NCBI RefSeq assembly: GCF_008974265.1
Contig: NZ_BKZW01000005.1
Location: 1-64,000, forward strand
DNA from: Dictyobacter vulcani
GTDB taxonomy: Bacteria; Chloroflexota; Ktedonobacteria; Ktedonobacterales; Ktedonobacteraceae
Reading direction: 5' to 3'
Length of the DNA: 64,000 bases
In this document: one piece after another, positions 27,184-37,769 of the stretch
How positions within the stretch are numbered: position 1 is the first letter of the stretch
Layout of the letters: every line of letters starts with the position of its first letter
Notes under the pieces: model-generated
What the model was told of the DNA's origin: nothing
The model's database searches: none
The model's input: the letters and a program-made list of their open reading frames with translations, nothing else
Translations under genes and position numbers: made by a program

Positions 27184-29100
27184 TCAGGAGAGCAGGCTGG
27201 CGATACTCTTACAGACATGGCGGATGATGGCTTGTGCCGCCTCAAGCGATGGCTGTGACTGTGTATAGACTGCAATGATATACTGTTCCCGTTTCGTTAC
27301 AATGATCCCGGATGAGTTGACTACCCAGAGATTGTCGGTATCGCTGATGAGCCAGCCGTTCTTCATGGCAATGCTTGCTCCTGGCTGTGCGGTATCGCCA
27401 ATGCCAAAGCGTTGATCGGGTTCGATATGGCTCATCAAGTCGAGAGCGAGCGCACGATGATGTGGTGTCAGAATTTTACCAGTCGTGAGCAAGGTGAGCA
27501 GGTCAACCATCATCTGAGGCGAAAGTTGCCAATTTCCCCAGGCATCAGGATCGGCCGTGAAATTGTTCAGACCAATTTTATGCAAAAATGCGGCCAGCCC
27601 GGCAGCATCACCAATCTGGTTATAGTAGATTATTGAGGTGGAATCATTGTTGGAATTTTCGATCATGCTTGTGAGTAGAAACATGGCCTGCTCATCTGGT
27701 TCATGCTTCTGATGCTCTAGCAGATCCAAAAATGCCAGCATAATTGGGATTTTGATGGCACTTGCTGCGATAAATTGCCTGTCGGTATTGTAGACATAGG
27801 TGCGGTTGCGGCTCAGATCATAGACGCTCATGCCCACATTGGACCCGATTGTCGTGAGGTAGTGGGCCAGTTGGGGTGATAAGATGTCGACCGTGCTCCA
27901 GATGCCTGTGCTTATGGGCTTATCGAAGGTGCTGGCAGACGCCATCATCCAACCTGTACTCACTCGTTTGAAAGAAGCCCATTGGACCCGATACCAGAGC
28001 TGACCTTCTACCCATGTTGTTGCGCCCAGCAAGGTGAGAGGAAAATGTGGTCCGATGTGGGCCAGGACTTGATTGATTCCTGGTCGTGTCATCAACACGG
28101 TCTCCTGTTGGGACCAGACCGGCTGTTGTTGTGTTAGCGTGATTGCTGGAAAATTGAAGGTTCGCAAATAATCGATGCCTGTGGGCAAGCGTTGGATGGC
28201 TGGTTGACCTGTCGTGCCTGGACTATCCCAGTCCAGGAGCAGGCCGTCATGTAAGAACGCCTGGGTAAGCATATGATGTGGCTGGCCATTGAAACTGATA
28301 GTAAATGGTAATGCCTCGGTGAGGGGCGTACCAAAATCCTTTTGCCAGCCATGCGGCGCAACCGTGGGTTGGTTTATGTAGGTCCAGAAGATGGAAGGAA
28401 TGCGGTGCCCAACCCTGGTTTTACCACGATGTCCAACTGGAATGATGATATCTTGCTTTTCAGGCATGGAGAGATAGTCGATCCGTGGCCTGCCCGGGAG
28501 GGGCTGTACAAAATCGGGGGCAGTAGCTTTACGCAGATCAACATAGGTTGTCGTACTCCCTTGTCCACCAAGTGGTACCAGGCTTCCAGCCGTCAGCAGT
28601 GCCTGGAGTAATGGTAAGCGCACGATCCCTGTCGGTGCATCTTTCAGACCGGCATTTATTAAATCATCCATATTTGTCGATGAAGTTTGTACAGGCAGTG
28701 TATGTTTGAGCGGATCGAATAAGGCTCCATTTTCAAAGAACTGCAGCCAGCCCTGCTGGATTGGGAAGGCAGAGGTGAGGGGATGCCCCAGATTTTGTGC
28801 GCCCGCGTAGCGCTGATAATATGGCTGGAAGAATGGTGCTACCGTTTCACGTTGAAAGAACGCTGTGAAATTGGCATAGGGTGGGGTGACACTGCTGGCC
28901 TGATTCCACCTCTCGACCTCAGGGTTCATGACCACTTTTTCAGCCATAAATCTGTGAGGTAATTGCTGGAGGAAGGTGAGAAACGTACCTGTATTGGATA
29001 CGAAGGATAGTACCAGGAGAAGTGTTATGATTTTAAGGAAAATAATGAATTTGCCTGTTTTTATCGAGTCTGCCTGTTTGCTTTTCCCTTTAAAATTCAT
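27184..29100 (-). CDS. Membrane-anchored serine hydrolase, class A beta-lactamase-like
   Basis: 638 residues. A hydrophobic segment at about 17-38 (FIIFLKIITLLLVLSFV) anchors it or acts as an uncleaved signal. The middle region, about residues 60-380, has LGHPLTSAF-type repeats and an SH3-like stretch before the catalytic domain. The C-terminal 260 residues are a class A beta-lactamase fold with SAIK (Ser-x-x-Lys), SNN in place of SDN, and KNG in place of KTG. The acylation residues are thus present, but a penicillin-hydrolysing role is uncertain; DD-peptidase-like or general serine hydrolase activity is equally likely. The TGA stop touches the left end of the mobile derivative. Confidence 0.8.
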   Translation of the reverse strand: MNFKGKSKQADSIKTGKFIIFLKIITLLLVLSFVSNTGTFLTFLQQLPHRFMAEKVVMNPEVERWNQASSVTPPYANFTAFFQRETVAPFFQPYYQRYAGAQNLGHPLTSAFPIQQGWLQFFENGALFDPLKHTLPVQTSSTNMDDLINAGLKDAPTGIVRLPLLQALLTAGSLVPLGGQGSTTTYVDLRKATAPDFVQPLPGRPRIDYLSMPEKQDIIIPVGHRGKTRVGHRIPSIFWTYINQPTVAPHGWQKDFGTPLTEALPFTISFNGQPHHMLTQAFLHDGLLLDWDSPGTTGQPAIQRLPTGIDYLRTFNFPAITLTQQQPVWSQQETVLMTRPGINQVLAHIGPHFPLTLLGATTWVEGQLWYRVQWASFKRVSTGWMMASASTFDKPISTGIWSTVDILSPQLAHYLTTIGSNVGMSVYDLSRNRTYVYNTDRQFIAASAIKIPIMLAFLDLLEHQKHEPDEQAMFLLTSMIENSNNDSTSIIYYNQIGDAAGLAAFLHKIGLNNFTADPDAWGNWQLSPQMMVDLLTLLTTGKILTPHHRALALDLMSHIEPDQRFGIGDTAQPGASIAMKNGWLISDTDNLWVVNSSGIIVTKREQYIIAVYTQSQPSLEAAQAIIRHVCKSIASLLS

Positions 29101-29270
29101 ATTTACCTTCTCTGATCTTTATGTAGCAGAATTCAGGTACATCTATGGGGATAACTTTCATCTTTCTTATCGACAGCATTATTTTTTTCAATAGGGCTAA
29201 AATACCCCAAAACATGAGATAATGATGGAGTTTGCTTGCTCGTTTGTGGTGTGGCAGGTGAAAAATATTT

Positions 29271-29299
29271 TTGTAAATTCCACCATTCTATGTTATAAT
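29271..29299 (+). promoter_or_regulatory. Sigma-70-type promoter of the crcB unit
   Basis: TTGTAA (29271-29276) and TATAAT (29294-29299) are separated by exactly 17 bases. Transcription would start near 29306, just ahead of the fluoride aptamer. Confidence 0.75.
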
Positions 29300-29321
29300 T
29301 TATAGACAAAATAAAAAACAA

Positions 29322-29428
29322 CGTTGGCGATGGAACTCGCCAGGCCATCTATACGCTGGCCGAACTGCGCAATGCTGATGGCTCCTGACAACCAGGAAAA
29401 ATATATATGGTTGTCAGGAGCTTTTTTT
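29322..29428 (+). ncRNA. Fluoride (crcB) riboswitch with terminator
   Basis: The aptamer has the crcB-motif hallmarks GGCGATGGAACTCGCC (about 29326-29341) and GCTGATGGCTCCTGAC (about 29373-29388). The latter strand overlaps the left arm of a perfect hairpin GCTCCTGACAACC/GGTTGTCAGGAGC (29381-29393 and 29409-29421) followed by seven T residues (29422-29428). Fluoride binding would keep the aptamer folded and prevent the terminator. The two Fluc/CrcB genes follow directly. Confidence 0.9.
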
Positions 29429-29449
29429 ATGCACGTATTGATGCTCACT

Positions 29450-29836
29450 ATGCTGGAGGGATGTTTTCTGTTACAACTAGTATTTATCGGGCTTGCCGGA
29501 GCGCTGGGGGCCGTGGCACGCTATATGTTGGGACATGTTATTACTCAATCTGTTGGCTCAAATTTTCCTTATGGTACCCTGGTGATTAATCTTAGTGGAT
29601 CGTTCTTGATTGGTCTGGTGTTTGCTTTAACCGCTCACCACCTGCTGAGTCCCGCGCTGCAACTGATCCTGGCAACTGGATTTCTGGGAGGCTACACGAC
29701 CTTTAGCACGATGTCCTGGGAAGGCGTGCAGCTGGCTCGTGGCAGTATCAGATTGAGCGTGTTATACCTGGGAGCCACTTACCTTTTTGGTCTGCTGGCC
29801 GTTGCCGGCGGGATCGCACTGGGATGGTGGCTGTAA
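29450..29836 (+). CDS. crcB: Fluoride channel CrcB/Fluc, subunit 1
   Basis: About 128 residues with four membrane helices. Family motifs are GLAGALGAVARYMLG, PYGTLVINLSGSFLIG (the NxSGSF segment lining the pore) and TGFLGGYTTFSTMSWE. The start is uncertain: ATGs at 29429, 29441 and 29450 are in frame, yet the good GGAGGG at 29455-29460 precedes a codon in another frame, so a one-base extra T near 29463 would explain both. Small CrcB proteins export fluoride as dual-topology dimers; two adjacent genes imply a heterodimer with fixed opposite topology. It overlaps crcB2 by 13 bases. Confidence 0.88.
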   Translation: MLEGCFLLQLVFIGLAGALGAVARYMLGHVITQSVGSNFPYGTLVINLSGSFLIGLVFALTAHHLLSPALQLILATGFLGGYTTFSTMSWEGVQLARGSIRLSVLYLGATYLFGLLAVAGGIALGWWL

Positions 29837-30252
29837 TGGTGAAAAAAGATCTGTATATTCATCGCCTGTTGATGGTTTTTAGTGGTGGTTTTCTGGGAAC
29901 GATGGCGCGCTATTTGTTAAGTCAGGCGCTTCAGGGAGCCTGGGGAAAAGGTTGGCCTTACGATATCTTGCTGATCAACCTCACCGGTGCTTTTGCTCTG
30001 GCCTTTCTGACCATGCTCGCGGATGCCGCGCTCTTTATTGGTCCCAGGCGGCGCTTAGTCCTGAACGTAGGTTTTCTGGGAGCCTATACCACCTTTAGCA
30101 GTTTAGCCCTGGGTGATATGACCCTGCTCACAGGCCAGAAGCTCTTGCTGGCTCTCCTCTACCTTGTCTGTAGCCTGGGTGGCGGCATGATCGCTGTGCT
30201 GCTTGGACAACTGGCTGCCCTCTGGCTTATTCGCCGTCAAAAAGGTGCGTAG
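29824..30252 (+). CDS. crcB: Fluoride channel CrcB/Fluc, subunit 2
   Basis: 142 residues if started at ATG 29824; an ATG at 29836 (TAATG overlap with the crcB1 stop) is equally good. Motifs SGGFLGTMARYLLSQ, PYDILLINLTGAFALAFL (Thr replaces Ser in the pore motif) and VGFLGAYTTFSSLALGD define the family, with four helices. Under control of the fluoride riboswitch, it probably pairs with the first copy as an antiparallel heterodimer in the membrane. Confidence 0.9.
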   Translation: MVAVMVKKDLYIHRLLMVFSGGFLGTMARYLLSQALQGAWGKGWPYDILLINLTGAFALAFLTMLADAALFIGPRRRLVLNVGFLGAYTTFSSLALGDMTLLTGQKLLLALLYLVCSLGGGMIAVLLGQLAALWLIRRQKGA

Positions 30253-30272
30253 CCGGTGACAATAAAGAAATA

Positions 30273-30302
30273 AAGGTCTCCATCCTCATGAGGATGGAGA
30301 CC
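30273..30302. terminator. Terminator hairpin after crcB, shared with convergent gene
   Basis: AGGTCTCCATCC (30273-30284) and GGATGGAGACCT (30291-30302) pair perfectly across a six-base loop between the convergent crcB and GH3 genes. No strong T-run on either side. Confidence 0.65.
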
Positions 30303-30338
30303 TGAAAATACATGGTAGGGCACAATCACCATAAGTTT

Positions 30339-31574
30339 TTATTTGATAATGCCATATTTAATCTTCATCTGCAAAATACGGGTTACTGATTGGTCAACTT
30401 GCGACTGTGGTAATGAACCATCCTGAATGGAGGCATTGAGAGCTGCCAATATGCTGGTGATCTGCTCTGGTGTCGATGGACCTTCGATCATATCATTGCC
30501 CGCTTTGATGGCCTGGACACAGGTCTGGGTGAATTGATCGCTGGTAGGGACAACACCATTGTATAAGCCCTTCATATACAATCCATCAGTAATGATGACA
30601 CCATTGAAGTTGAGATTATTGCGTAAATAATGCACAACTTTTGGGTGAAAGTTCAGCGGGCGTATTGGGATCCAGCGCTTGCGTGATGACATCTGTGGTC
30701 ATGACCATGGCAGGATCCTGCTGTTTGATGATTTTCTGATAGGGACAAAATCAGTCTTCTGTAAATTATCCATACTTTTGGTCACAATGGGTAGTCCAGA
30801 GTGAGGATCGACGTCATCAGAAGAACCAAGCCCAGGGAAATGTTTGAGGGTTCCTGGTATACCATTGTCCTGTAAACCCTTGATAAAAGTGCCTGCATAT
30901 GTCGTCACCGTATCAGGATTATCGCTGAAGAAGCGTGGTCCATAGATCGTGTTATCAGGACCAACATCGACGACTGGGGCCAGGTTGGCATTGATGCCCA
31001 GTTGTTTGAGGTCCGAGGCATCGGTCTTGGCCTGCTCATAGGCGGTATTTGGATCACCTGACTGCGTCATCTGTTCAGCGGACGGTTTGGGCCCGAAAAA
31101 CGCAGATGTTTTACTGACCGTTCCGCCTTCCTGATCAATGGCGATCAGTGGGGCAACGGCTGCATCGGTGGTAGCTTGAGCCGAAAATGCATGCAGGCTA
31201 TCGACCGTGTTGTTTGGCCAGGCAAAATTACCATCGCTCTCCTGATACAAAAAGCTTCCGACATGCTGTTGAGCTACCATTTGTTGTAGTCCACTGACAG
31301 TATAGTCGTGGCCGATAAACTCAACCATAATCAGCTGGGCAAATTTGTCATTCAGGCTCATCTTCTTGAGGATGAGTTGCGCTTTGGTTTTGATGGGATC
31401 GGGTGTTGGTGTCGGTTTGGCGACGTTACTCGTTGTGTTGTTACTAGAAGGACTGACATAGGAAGATACATCAGAAGAAAATGAAGAACATCCACTTAAC
31501 AGGCAAATGCAACTAAGTAGAAATAAGGAGAAGAGGGTAAGCCTCTTTTTATGCACTGCATAATCCTTTTGCAT
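30339..31574 (-). pseudogene. Glycoside hydrolase family 3 lipoprotein (NagZ-like), two frameshifts
   Basis: Start ATG 31574 (MQKDYAVHKKR) has GGAG upstream. A lipoprotein signal follows (LFSLFLLSCICLLSGC, lipobox LLSG-C), so the enzyme is extracellular and membrane-tethered. GH3 motifs are IDQEGGTVSK, GTLKHFPGLGSSDD, DPHSGLP and, after the breaks, GVIITDGLYMKGL with the catalytic Asp. One base is missing near 30740 and one is extra in the TTTT at 30639-30642; between them the third frame reads QQDPAMVMTTDVITQALDPN. Corrected length is 411 residues, normal for beta-N-acetylhexosaminidases. It probably acts on muropeptides or other GlcNAc glycosides. Confidence 0.85.
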
Positions 31575-31769
31575 TGTACAGCTCCACAAAGATCTTATAG
31601 CGACCAGCAATATATTTAGTCGACGTTAGTTATTATAAAGCAATAGTTGTGTTATATTGCACATTCATTCAAAAGGTAGCCCTTTTAGGAGGGACCCCAG
31701 GGGATTGCAATTCCCCTGGCATGGAATATGTGGCCCTCCACTTATGTATGTACCGTTGCAGCATCATTA

Positions 31770-34315
31770 TTATTTTCGCTGCAATGAACAACTGGCTGCC
31801 TGCCGTTTCAGGTTAAACATTGTATCCTGGCCACTGATAGTGCCAGAGAAATGTGTGTCGCCTGAATTACAAGCCGTGGATTTCACTGTCAGATCCACCT
31901 GTGGATTAACGCTGGCCTGCGGCTGGAACATCAGACTATAATTGTTCTGACTCAATGGCGGTACCGTCCACGACAGCGTGATCGTCAATTTACAATCGGG
32001 TGGAATAATCGCCCACCCTCCAAACATCGCGCGCCCCGTCTCATCGCTATCCGGGTTGGTCGGCTTACCAATCGGGTTCAGCGCGGCTATATTACTTCCT
32101 AAGCTATTTATATGCCTGGTGGGAGGATCAACTTGTGGTGTCGCAGAAGTACATACCAGGGAACCATCGTTGTAGACATCCTGCTGGCAAGGCGGGTAAC
32201 CCGCTGCTGTTGATCCACAAACTGCTCCGTCATTTATTTGCGAGAAGCCATTCCCACTGACCAGCGTACTATCCTTTGGCACATACACGCGCACATAATC
32301 CTGATACGTATCGGGCCCGTAGACATCACCTTTTTTCTGATAATTCAGTACTATATTTAGTGAGTGGGTGGCGTTGTTTTGTTGATCCAGTGTGACCGTA
32401 TCCTTGATAGTGGTTGTGACATACTGGGAGGCTTTGCTGGCACTCAAATTTTCCTGCACAACATACAGGCCATCGTGGGTGTTTGAGCGGTCCATCGACG
32501 CGGTTGAGCCATATTTAGCAATCAAGGCTTCAAGCTGGGGATTCGCTACATATACTTGCAGGTCCTTAGTCTTCATGGCCTGGAACATTTGCGCGCCCAT
32601 TGGGGCTAACTGGGCAACCGGTATATGCATAACGTTACCCATCAATGCTTGCGTAACACGTCGTGTAAAGGCTTTACGCGCCAGCTCATGGTCATGTTGG
32701 TGCTCAATTACTATCTCACGATAAATGCCCTTATTATCCAATTGATAATAATGCAATTTGGCTTCAAGATTTTGCTCGGTAACGGTTTCCCCATATTCAG
32801 CAATGGTGATAGGGCCAGTGACATGTAAAATTTGTTTAATCAAAGCTGGTGTAAAGAGGATCACGCCGCTGAGCGGTGTCCCAAACTCACCGGTATAATA
32901 CTGCATAATAGTCTGGGCGGTGGTCGGAAAATCAGCGGAGACATTGGCATCACGCACACCAAAATTGTCAACTGGCCACCAGGCATCAAATGGAGGTGGC
33001 GCGTGTTGTTGTGTGACTTTATCGTACAATATTGGATTAAGCGGTTTGGAACCACCAACTGTAGGATCCGAATGATCTTCTTCGTAGGCGCCGATATTTT
33101 GCATGTTGAGCTTGTTCATATGACCACCGTTGAAGGTCAGTTCACCAAATTGTCCGGTGAAGCCGCCGGTGGATCGTAGCTCGGCGCTATCCATTGGTTC
33201 CAGCAGAAATGTGCGTGGTTGATCGACACCAATCATCCAGCCGAATGCCTCGCGTACACCCGGCCCTTGCGCAAGGAGGGTATGGACGGTCGGGAGTAAT
33301 GGTAACAGAGATGACAGGGTATGACTCTGGCTGGCAGTAAGGGGCAAGCCATCAAGGGATACACCTTGCGAGTAATCACTCATATCCTTAAAAACTGGCA
33401 GGAGTGTATCCAGATCCTGATTGAGGGCTGCAAATACTTCTTTTGTGATGTAGGGTTTGGGATGGGCCGTGTCTTTGTCCGCGGCACTCGCGCGTAGCGT
33501 GGCTACCATCTCAGGAGAATGTTTCATTGCCGTCGAAATCAGCTTGTCGCCGATGACGGTTGCATCCGTGGCAATATGCGTCAGTGAACGAGCGGCATTG
33601 ATCTGCGAGGGCAGTAATGAGCCCACAAGGCCAATTGAGCCATCATGATCAAATTCATCACTTAAACTGGCAAAATCGTTGTGTGCTGCCGCGATCTCTT
33701 TTTGCGCCTGTTGGAGTTTGTCCATCTCGAAATAATGTGAGTAATCTCCCTTGGGGCGCCGCTAAAAACCGCCTGGGCTGCTTGCAAATGGCCGATGGCA
33801 CCTCTGACCTGGCTGTAGAGGATAATACCGTTGACTGCTTCAAATAAGCCGAACAAGGATGGGATCAAGAGCGCAAAGACCAGGATGATAGACATGATTT
33901 TCCCTGGTCCTGAGAGTCTCTGGTAGCGGTTGCGGGCACGCTGAATCAAGCGCCTCTTTTTCGCGCGCGCGGCCACCTCTGGCGGCAGTCCCCAGTTAGG
34001 TCTGGACGGGGTACCAGATGGCTGCGGCGGAAAATTCATTCCAGAAGCATTGGCATTATTCCGGGCACCATACTGTTGCCGATCTAATAGCGGTTTGGTC
34101 TTATATTGCCGATCTAGTAGCGGCCTGGTCTTATATGGTGATTGCATATTGGGCTGTAGTGCGCCCGTGATGCGATTGTTATTCGTTCCTGTGCCTGGAT
34201 AAGGATGGTTTCCACCTATCGGTTGCTGTCCATGCAAAGGTTGGTCAGGGCGTGGCGCTAACTGACCAGATGGATAAGGTGAACGAAAATTATTTTGCCC
34301 AGGTGGTTCAGGCAT
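31770..34315 (-). pseudogene. DUF4012 membrane protein, one frameshift
   Basis: Two frames join into 848 residues when one base is added to the CCC at 33748-33750. The N-terminal 140 residues are Pro/Gln/Asn-rich and cytoplasmic, with a doubled segment (TRPLLDRQ and TKPLLDRQ). A single membrane helix follows (IMSIILVFALLIPSLFGLF), then a large outside region with the DUF4012 hallmark RSTGGFTGQFGELTFNGG and YYTGEFGTPLSGVILF. DUF4012 proteins occur in Gram-positive bacteria and Chloroflexota near envelope-polysaccharide genes; their function is not established. None of those genes is adjacent here. Confidence 0.85.
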
Positions 34316-34725
34316 TCATGCCTCCATCATAAATATTGAAAGTAATAAATATTAAGCACTCATACGGCATTCGTAAAAATACTTATGAACCATACAATAC
34401 TATAATATCGCATAAGAGCTGGCGAATATCTCTCAATTAGTATTTATGGTTCTGTTCAGCTTATCTGATTCCTGGCGAGAATTGCAGAGTAACGCTACCA
34501 CTCGTGTCCTGATGAGCTTGAGCACATACCTGTGCAGGCGGTAGAAAGAGCCAATCTGAAAACTACCGGCCTTTCTCGTCTTTGCGTGCAGCCAATGGAA
34601 TTTTAGCGTACAATCAAATCAAGCACACGTCCTTTTTGGTGTGTGATCAAAGCAGCGTTGACACGAACCAGACAACCGCTGTGTATCTCTGGTTTGTTTT
34701 CATTGTAGTTGTAAAGGAGTATGGT
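34316..34725. other. Divergent intergenic region, DUF4012 / xylB
   Basis: About 410 bases, AT-rich near 34330-34450. A possible -10 TACAAT at 34609-34614 could serve xylB. No operator palindrome or gene was recognised. Confidence 0.4.
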
Positions 34726-36267
34726 ATGCAAACACTTCTGGGGATCGATCTTGGCACGACCGGTGTTAAGGCCGCCCTTTTCGCGGTTGACGATGGGCGT
34801 GTGATCGCCGATGCTTTTTTCGATTATCCTCTCTTTCACCCTCATCCAGGTTGGGCTGAACAAAATCCAGCGGACTGGTGGGATGCGACGGTTTCCGCGA
34901 TCCGTTTGTGTTTGCAGCAGGGAGCCAGACAGGGCGCATCCGCTGAAGATGTGCGTGGGCTGGGTATTTCGGGACAGATGCACGGGGTGGTTTTGTTGGA
35001 TGCCAACCAGCAGGTGTTGCGTCCATGTATTATCTGGGCTGATCAGCGTAGCGATGAGCAGTGTCGCTGGATCACGGAGAAGGTGGGTGCCAGTAAGCTC
35101 ATTGAATATGTGAGTAATCCAGCGCTAACTGGATTCTCAGCTCCCAAGTTGCTCTGGGTGCGTGATCATGAGCCAGATGTATTTGCGCGTGCCCATACCA
35201 TGCTACTGCCAAAGGACTATATCCGCTATCGCCTGACGGGCGTCCTGGCGATGGAGATCTCGGATGCCGCCGGTACCTGTTTGCTGGATGTGCAGCATGG
35301 CGCCTGGTCCCAGGAGGTGCTGGCCGCGCTCGAACTGGATCCTGGACTGTTGCCGCCTGTTGTACCTGCGGATGCCGCCAGCGGGATGATTACAAAAGAG
35401 GTTGCTGAACTGACTGGACTCCACGCTGGCATGCCGGTAGCCGGTGGTGGCGCTGATAATGCCTGTGGTGCGGTTGGGAATGGGGTGGTGGAGCCGGGTC
35501 TGGCTCTGGTCTCGGTAGGTACGAGCGGAATTGTTCTGGCCCATGCCAACTCACCGCAGGTCGATACCTCGGGTCCTGTGCCTCGCGTCCACACCTTTAA
35601 TCATGCTGTGCCGCATGCCTGGTACCTGATGGGCGTCACCCAGGGCGCTGGACTCTCGTTACGCTGGCTGCGCGACAATATCGGCCTGCCCGAGCGAGCC
35701 CTGGAGCGCTGGACCGGCATTGATTCGTATGAGACATTGGGCAAGGAAGCTGAAAGTGTGCCTGCTGGCAGTGAAGGCCTGATCTTCCTGCCCTATTTAC
35801 AGGGCGAGCGCACCCCGCATCTGGATGCCCATGCTCGTGGCGGTTGGATCGGGCTCACGGCCAGCCATGATCGTCGCCACCTGGTCCGTTCTGTGCTTGA
35901 AGGGGTAGCCTTTAGCTTGAAGGATTGTTATGGCATCATCCGCGAGCAAGGACTACAATTAAATCAGGTCCGTGCTACCGGCGGCGGAGCTAAAAGTGCC
36001 TTATGGCGTCAGATCATTGCTGATGTCCTTGAGGTTGAGCTCGTCGTAACTAATTCCTCTGAAGGACCAGCCTTTGGCGCAGCCCTGCTGGCCGGAGTCG
36101 CAAGAGGAGCTTATAGCTCGGTGCAGGAAGCCTGTGCCCGGACTGTTCGTATCACCAAACGTACCGAACCCAATGCTCAGGTAGCCCCGGCCTATCAGCA
36201 GGCCTACGCCGTCTATCAGGCGCTCTATCCAGCCCTGAAGCCCATTATCAGCCGACCGCTTGCATAG
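34726..36267 (+). CDS. xylB: Xylulokinase (FGGY family)
   Basis: 513 residues from ATG 34726, preceded by AAAGGAG six bases upstream; a longer frame from 34582 has no ribosome site. FGGY motifs are IDLGTTGVKAALF (phosphate 1), GISGQMHGVVLLD and CIIWADQRSDEQ (sugar-binding region typical of xylulokinases), GGGADNACGAVG, ERTPHLD, and ATGGGAKSALWRQ near the C-terminus. It phosphorylates D-xylulose with ATP to feed the pentose phosphate pathway. No xylose isomerase gene is next to it; a sugar porter gene lies 5.5 kb downstream. Confidence 0.92.
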   Translation: MQTLLGIDLGTTGVKAALFAVDDGRVIADAFFDYPLFHPHPGWAEQNPADWWDATVSAIRLCLQQGARQGASAEDVRGLGISGQMHGVVLLDANQQVLRPCIIWADQRSDEQCRWITEKVGASKLIEYVSNPALTGFSAPKLLWVRDHEPDVFARAHTMLLPKDYIRYRLTGVLAMEISDAAGTCLLDVQHGAWSQEVLAALELDPGLLPPVVPADAASGMITKEVAELTGLHAGMPVAGGGADNACGAVGNGVVEPGLALVSVGTSGIVLAHANSPQVDTSGPVPRVHTFNHAVPHAWYLMGVTQGAGLSLRWLRDNIGLPERALERWTGIDSYETLGKEAESVPAGSEGLIFLPYLQGERTPHLDAHARGGWIGLTASHDRRHLVRSVLEGVAFSLKDCYGIIREQGLQLNQVRATGGGAKSALWRQIIADVLEVELVVTNSSEGPAFGAALLAGVARGAYSSVQEACARTVRITKRTEPNAQVAPAYQQAYAVYQALYPALKPIISRPLA

Positions 36268-36713
36268 TATCTGGTATGAAAAAGCATGCGACTGGATTAC
36301 ATAGTGAGAGCCAGTTGCATGCTCTTGCAAAGCAATCATGAAGGGTTTGCACCTTACTCAGCGTGCTCTTTTTGCTTTGCTTTAACCACATTGTGGTAAT
36401 AGTCGCAGCGATCCGTGATCGGACATTTGTGGCACTGTGGATGCTCATATACACGGACTACCCATGGTCAGACGTTTCTAGCCCGTCCTTTTTGTCAGCT
36501 ATCTTTCCTCTTCTCCCTACAGACCTGAACTGCGACAGTTTTGCGACACCTTTGCGACAATTCATTACCATATTTTTGTGTTTTTCACTGTATAGTATGT
36601 TGAGCATATGAATAGAAGGAATAAAATGATACACATGTGTCAAAGGCGAAACTGTAATTGTGATTTATATGTATAGCATGGCTGGCTGTACATAGTGATT
36701 GAGAAGGCGACAT
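36268..36713 (+). promoter_or_regulatory. Intergenic region with three TGCGACA iterons before the ABC exporter
   Basis: TGCGACA occurs at 36531, 36542 and 36553, exactly 11 bases apart, so all copies face the same side of the helix. A TATAGT about 30 bases further on is a possible -10. Upstream is a perfect palindrome ACCACA-T-TGTGGT (36385-36397). No regulator gene is adjacent. The rest of the 445-base stretch holds no recognised gene. Confidence 0.5.
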
Positions 36714-37769
36714 ATGGATAAAGAAATAAGCGCAAACGGCAGTCAAACTGCTCGCGAGACGGTGCTAGAGCTACGTCACCTGACACGTAAATTTGGTCAA
36801 AGGATTGCGGTCAATGAGCTCGATTTACAGGTCTATCGCGGCGATGTCTTTGGTCTGTTAGGTCCTAATGGCTCGGGCAAAACAACAACTATTCGTATGA
36901 TTGTCAATCTGGTCAGACCAAACGTGGGAGAAGTGCTGTTGTTTGGACAATCTTTACAGCAAAGGCATTTCTCAACCTCTATCCTGGGTCGAGTTGGTTC
37001 GCTTATCGAGCAACCTACGTTTTATCCATTCCTTTCGGGACAGGATAATTTACTTGGCATTGCGTCGTTTGCAGGTATGTCAGATACACAGGTGACGCGT
37101 TCGCGCATTGATGAGTCATTGGAACTGGTTGGTTTAGCGGATCGCAGGAAAGATCGGGTTCAGACCTACTCATTAGGTATGAAGCAGCGCCTGGGTATTG
37201 CCGCTGCGTTACTGCAACGCCCCGATCTGGTTATTCTGGATGAGCCAACCAATGGCCTGGATCCCGCTGGCGTTTTTCATATTCGGCAAATCATTCAGCA
37301 TATTGCCCGGCAGGGCATTACCATTGTTGTATCCAGCCATCTGCTCTATGAAGTGGAACAGATGTGTTCGCGTGTGGCTATTCTAGAGCAGGGAAAGCTC
37401 TTAGTTCAAGATGAAGTACAGAATTTATTACAGAAACATCGCGGTATGACGGTGATGTTTGATGATGCATCGGTGCTGGAAAAAGCTTTCAGTGCCATGC
37501 GGGTGTTCATTACCCAACAATCCTGGCTTCAGGGTTGTCAGGTTCTTCATGCGGATCCTAACGACAAAGGTCCAATTGGTGAATATGCATTGTCGATTGA
37601 TTGCCCGAGCGAGTATGCCAGTCGTTTGAATCGTCTGCTAGGTGAGCAGGGGATCTATGCCGCTGAAATTCGCCGCCAGAAATTAACATTGGAAGATTTC
37701 TTTTTGCGCTTGACGGCTCAGCCGCAGCATATGCAGCCTGATCAGAAAAAGGAGGGTGCCGGCGTATGA
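36714..37769 (+). CDS. ABC transporter ATP-binding protein (BcrA/CcmA type)
   Basis: 351 residues from ATG 36714 (MDKEISANGS); GAGAAGG lies upstream. Walker A GPNGSGKTT, Q-loop SLIEQPTFYP, signature YSLGMKQRLGIAAAL, Walker B LVILDEPTNGLDPAG and switch histidine SSHLLYE are complete. The C-terminal 100 residues are the extension usual in BcrA-like exporters. It overlaps the permease gene by four bases (ATGA). Likely substrates are peptide antibiotics or lipids; the sequence does not say which. Confidence 0.92.
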   Translation: MDKEISANGSQTARETVLELRHLTRKFGQRIAVNELDLQVYRGDVFGLLGPNGSGKTTTIRMIVNLVRPNVGEVLLFGQSLQQRHFSTSILGRVGSLIEQPTFYPFLSGQDNLLGIASFAGMSDTQVTRSRIDESLELVGLADRRKDRVQTYSLGMKQRLGIAAALLQRPDLVILDEPTNGLDPAGVFHIRQIIQHIARQGITIVVSSHLLYEVEQMCSRVAILEQGKLLVQDEVQNLLQKHRGMTVMFDDASVLEKAFSAMRVFITQQSWLQGCQVLHADPNDKGPIGEYALSIDCPSEYASRLNRLLGEQGIYAAEIRRQKLTLEDFFLRLTAQPQHMQPDQKKEGAGV

